A DNA stretch of 64,000 nt from Microvelia longipes (taxonomy: Eukaryota; Arthropoda; Insecta; Hemiptera; Veliidae). Of the stretch, positions 61,241 through 64,000 are shown in pieces (the first letter of the stretch is position 1; each line of letters begins with the position of its first letter). Where the stretch lies: assembly GCA_018340805.1 (NCBI GenBank), contig JACMZG010001908.1:33453239-33517238 (forward strand). The letters run 5' to 3'. The position numbers and the translations under genes were made by a program. Below the pieces are notes generated by a model. That model saw only the letters and a list, made by a program, of their open reading frames with translations, was not told where the DNA came from and did no database searches.

Positions 61241-61315
61241 TATTATAAATAAATATCATAAACTGAGGAGAGACTTTCTATTCTTTCGTTCTTTACGATG
61301 GACTCCATTTATGCT

Positions 61316-61543
61316 ACAAAATGCAGTATGTGCAATTTAAATGAGTTAGAAGATAATTTTCACTTCTTAGCTGTATGCCCTGTTTTAAGTGAATTCAGAA
61401 AAACCTACCTTAACAAGTCTCAGTTATCACTTGACGAATCTATACAACTTCTTAATTTTGGGGACTATAATAAACTTGTAACCTACATAATTAGTATAAG
61501 AAAATACAGGCTCTTTTTAATAGAAAACTTCAACTACGATTAG
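61316..61543 (+). pseudogene. C-terminal end of a LINE ORF2
   Basis: Reads KCSMCNLNELEDNFHFLAVC, a C-x2-C...H-x4-C zinc-finger-like motif of the same type as at 48200-48765, followed by LNFGDYNKLVTYIISIRKYR and a stop. It lies directly after the inverted-repeat element. The 3'UTR probably runs to about 61945. Confidence 0.7.
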
Positions 61544-63150
61544 CAAAAAATAAAAAAGCTAATTAGAAATAAAATCAAAATATATGTGTGGATAAATGGA
61601 TGTATGTATGTATATTTAACATAAGCAATAGGGCTTATGCAGATGAAAACTCACAGCAAGGTCCTCGGTTAAAGCTTTGAAAAGTAAAAAGCCAGCAAAT
61701 CAAACAGCAGAAAGCCATTCTATTAAATAATAAGGAAAATATTTTGATTATTTTCCGGTGGTCATACTTGGCAGTCTAGTTTTAAATCTTCTTAAGAATA
61801 TTAGCAATATATCATCAGTTTATATACTTTCTCATTTAATTTATTTTTTCTTTGGTAATTTCCACTGGGTGATCTCTCCTATTAAGTTTGCTAAGTCACT
61901 TTAACCCGTATGAGCACTATAATCAATAAAGTTAAAAAAAGAAAAAAGATAAACATAAGATAAGATTCAATATGATGTAAACAAACCCAACCGCATTTGG
62001 AGGTTATAAACTGACTATTTATTGAATGACGTGTGACGTCATTGCAGGAATCGGTATAGTCTGTCAACATTTAAAAGTTTTACTACTTATTCCTTCAATT
62101 ACGTCAATTCCGGACTATAAGCTAACAATGATTTCATTCATAAACCCTCCAAATAAATCTTATCAGCTTGGATAAAACGTAGTAATTTCGACAAATGAAA
62201 ACAAACTTTTTCATATGATTTCAGGTTTCGCACCAATAAATACTTCGTCTGTTACTTAAAAAAACAAAAATACGTAATACAAGTGATATTTACGACTTGA
62301 TACGGATATTTACAACGAAACGTTGGTGTCAGAGTTTTAGGATGAACACAATAATCAAGCAAATATTCTTTGAAAAAAATTGGATTTATACCTACGGCAG
62401 TAGATAAGATAAAGTAAAAATAGATAGACATAAAAAATACATCGAAACCAATGTAGGAAGAATCGTGTTCTCTAAGTAGAAACACGAGATTGAAAGTTTA
62501 GTTAATAAAAGAAGGAAAGTTTAGGGTTTCTATCAATTGAATAATGACTTGAAAATTCCTTTTCAATTTAATCTTATGATCTAATTTTTTGTCAGTGGAA
62601 TGGAATAAGATTACATAAGTATTGCAGATATTGGTTGTATGTTGGATTAATAAGGAGGAATAGATTTTATTTTCCTCAATAATGTAATGAATCCAATTTT
62701 ATTCTTTAACGGAGAGGCTCAGTTACAAACTGTTATTTATATACTCAAGCTACTAAGAAAAAAAATCTAACAAGGTGGTCCACAAGGCTGACAATTTTTT
62801 TAAATGCGCGCTTTCCAGCTTATCAATCCAAATTTTTCTTTTTTTGATATATGCTTAATGTTAAACAAGATGTGACACTACTGAGCACTGTAGCGTCCCA
62901 ACTTATTTAATTACATTGACAATTTGAAATTATTTAAATATTAAAAATTATTTATATATTGAAATTAATTTGTAGATTTGAAAATTTATTATGGTCGAAC
63001 TAGATTAGGTATTGAAATTGTTCGTTGTTGATTAATACATACATTAAATTTTTAAAAATTTTGACATTTAAAAACATTAATCTAATTTTTTGACGGTATT
63101 TTAATAAGTGACTTCATAAAACGATTAAACCAATCTTTTAATTATTCATG
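61544..63150. other. Probable LINE 3'UTR, then non-coding
   Basis: The first ~400 bp are probably the LINE 3'UTR (an AATAAAGTTAAAAAAAG tail near 61926). The rest is AT-rich; the 62252-62485 minus frame has no recognisable motif. A CRE TGACGTCA lies at 62034-62041. Confidence 0.4.
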
Positions 63151-63152
63151 CG

Positions 63153-64000
63153 ATGCATAGGTATCGGAACTCGGATGAGGAAAGTCGCGCTTTATCTTCA
63201 GCAAACCATTCATCCATATCAACTCAAAAGATATCTCAGCAAACTTCGGTATCGCAAACATCCTCCAAACCAGAGCATGATAGTTTAACTGATTTAAAGA
63301 AAGCTCTAGAAGAAGAGTGTATCATTGCTATTAATAAGTTAGAGAAAAACGCGGATGACATTAGAAATAGCTTAGTAGAAGAAGGATTTAATGCATTAAA
63401 CATAAGTTCGATAGATTTACAACTAAAAGAGCTTCAGCATCACATTTTCAACGATGCAAAATATTTAGAAAAAAGAAAAGAAAGGATAAAGGAGGAACAA
63501 AAAGAACTGCAAGATAAAATATTAAGACGTGCAAAAGAAGAGGAAGAAAGGGAAAGAATTGAATCGAGTGCATCCATTAAAGCTTTTCAGTTTGATTTTG
63601 GTTACTTGGACGCCGAAGTCCATGAGCTATTAGGTATGCTGGATAGTGTATATCCTGATGTTTACCCAATGCCAGAAACATCGACTACCAAGTCCATGTA
63701 CTCCTCTACGAAAGAAAATTTAGAAAAATTAGGATTAAAAGTAATATTAAATAGACTTTGTGTGATTGGGAAGTATCCACAAACGGAATTCAATAAGTCT
63801 ACACCTTCAGTATTTGAGGACGAAGAAGAAATAAAAGCCGATGTGCAAGATACATTTATAAACGAACTCGAAAGAATTCGTACGAGAACTGATTCAGTTT
63901 TTGAAAAGGAACTAGGCGCTGTAACTGGCTGCTTACTGAGCTATCCAAATTATTTCCTGCTAATGATGGAAGGTCCAGAAATATCAATAATGGATATCTT
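63153..64000 (+). CDS. Coiled-coil protein with possible TEX47/BLUF-like module, partial
   Basis: An uninterrupted frame of 282 codons runs off the right edge with no stop. It can start at ATG 63153 (MHRYRNSDEESRAL). However, GCATAG at 63155-63160 could also be a splice acceptor, so the true start is uncertain. Residues ~1-45 are Ser/Gln-rich; ~45-150 are highly charged and predicted coiled coil (EEQKELQDKILRRAKEEEER); ~150-200 is a globular linker. From ~235 there is ERIRTRTDSVFEKE followed by GAVTGCLLSYPNYFLLMMEG. This last block resembles the TGLLL.YP...LH.IE pattern of the TEX47/BLUF-like fold, a testis- and cilium-associated family. That assignment is inference from a short motif. Codon use and the lack of stops support a real cellular gene. 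Confidence 0.7.
   Translation, partial: MHRYRNSDEESRALSSANHSSISTQKISQQTSVSQTSSKPEHDSLTDLKKALEEECIIAINKLEKNADDIRNSLVEEGFNALNISSIDLQLKELQHHIFNDAKYLEKRKERIKEEQKELQDKILRRAKEEEERERIESSASIKAFQFDFGYLDAEVHELLGMLDSVYPDVYPMPETSTTKSMYSSTKENLEKLGLKVILNRLCVIGKYPQTEFNKSTPSVFEDEEEIKADVQDTFINELERIRTRTDSVFEKELGAVTGCLLSYPNYFLLMMEGPEISIMDI

Larger units (their letters stand above)
60978..61262. mobile_element. Penelope-like terminal palindrome (inferred)
   Basis: Two ~105 bp arms (60978-61074 and 61155-61262) are near-perfect inverted copies, separated by ~80 bp. Each arm contains a hammerhead-like motif. The short segment AGAATAGAAAGTCT(C/A)TCCACAG recurs at 60953, 61125 and, inverted, at about 61258-61284. 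Hammerhead motifs in terminal repeats are known for Penelope-like elements, hence the call; no RT or GIY-YIG coding region is present. Confidence 0.45.

Overview
The window is AT-rich metazoan DNA, most likely from an insect. The reasons are intron-split genes with canonical GT/AG junctions, an arthropod-type initiator (TCAGTT), BEL/Pao and Gypsy LTR elements, Jockey/CR1-like LINE remnants, many MITEs and long (TA)n tracts. I cannot fix the order; a hemipteran would fit but is a guess. Only two cellular genes are well supported. One is a complete six-exon PDAP1 (28 kDa heat- and acid-stable phosphoprotein) on + from 35118 to 43681. The other is a partial + strand gene running off the right edge from 63153, a coiled-coil protein with a possible TEX47/BLUF-like module. 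A third gene is suggested by a promoter-like block near 820-920 and two duplicated exons that each carry a start codon (2609-2779 and 9596-9761); its later exons are not certain.

Layout, left to right. 1-2040: putative regulatory region and first promoter. 2040-5900 and 8740-13920: two diverged direct copies of one segment, each with the ATG-bearing exon; the second copy was invaded by a 1.74 kb foldback element (9822-11562). 13920-14700: degenerate ~75 bp repeats. 14730-25759: an 11 kb nested transposon complex. Its host is a BEL/Pao element on the minus strand with 151 bp LTRs and TSD CTGTA. A Gypsy element (15527-20318, TSD TATT) is inserted in its integrase, a palindromic MITE sits in the Gypsy left LTR (15547-16007), and a second MITE with an 8 bp TSD interrupts the BEL/Pao gag (24493-25036). 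25765-34950: repeats, microsatellites, an inverted and diverged version of the left-end promoter block (32800-33270), and a palindromic MITE just upstream of PDAP1.

35118-43821: PDAP1. Its introns hold a hAT element with an 8 bp TSD, several copies of a hairpin-ended repeat family (ACTTTTCCT ends) and a LINE reverse-transcriptase remnant. 43822-63150: gene-poor and repeat-rich. It holds a decayed foldback relative (45056-46010), a 5'-truncated LINE with a 15 bp TSD (47969-48765), a degenerate ~145 bp tandem array (49020-50100), a 23 bp minisatellite, a tRNA-like sequence, a perfect 29 bp-arm palindrome, a second full foldback copy (58965-60730), and a palindrome whose two arms each contain a hammerhead-ribozyme-like motif (60978-61262).

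The strongest unusual signals are these: the central loop of the foldback element lies in opposite orientation in its two full copies; two ATG exons have kept the same reading frame and splice phase after duplication; paired hammerhead-like motifs lie in a Penelope-like terminal palindrome; and at least three levels of transposon nesting can be read at base resolution.
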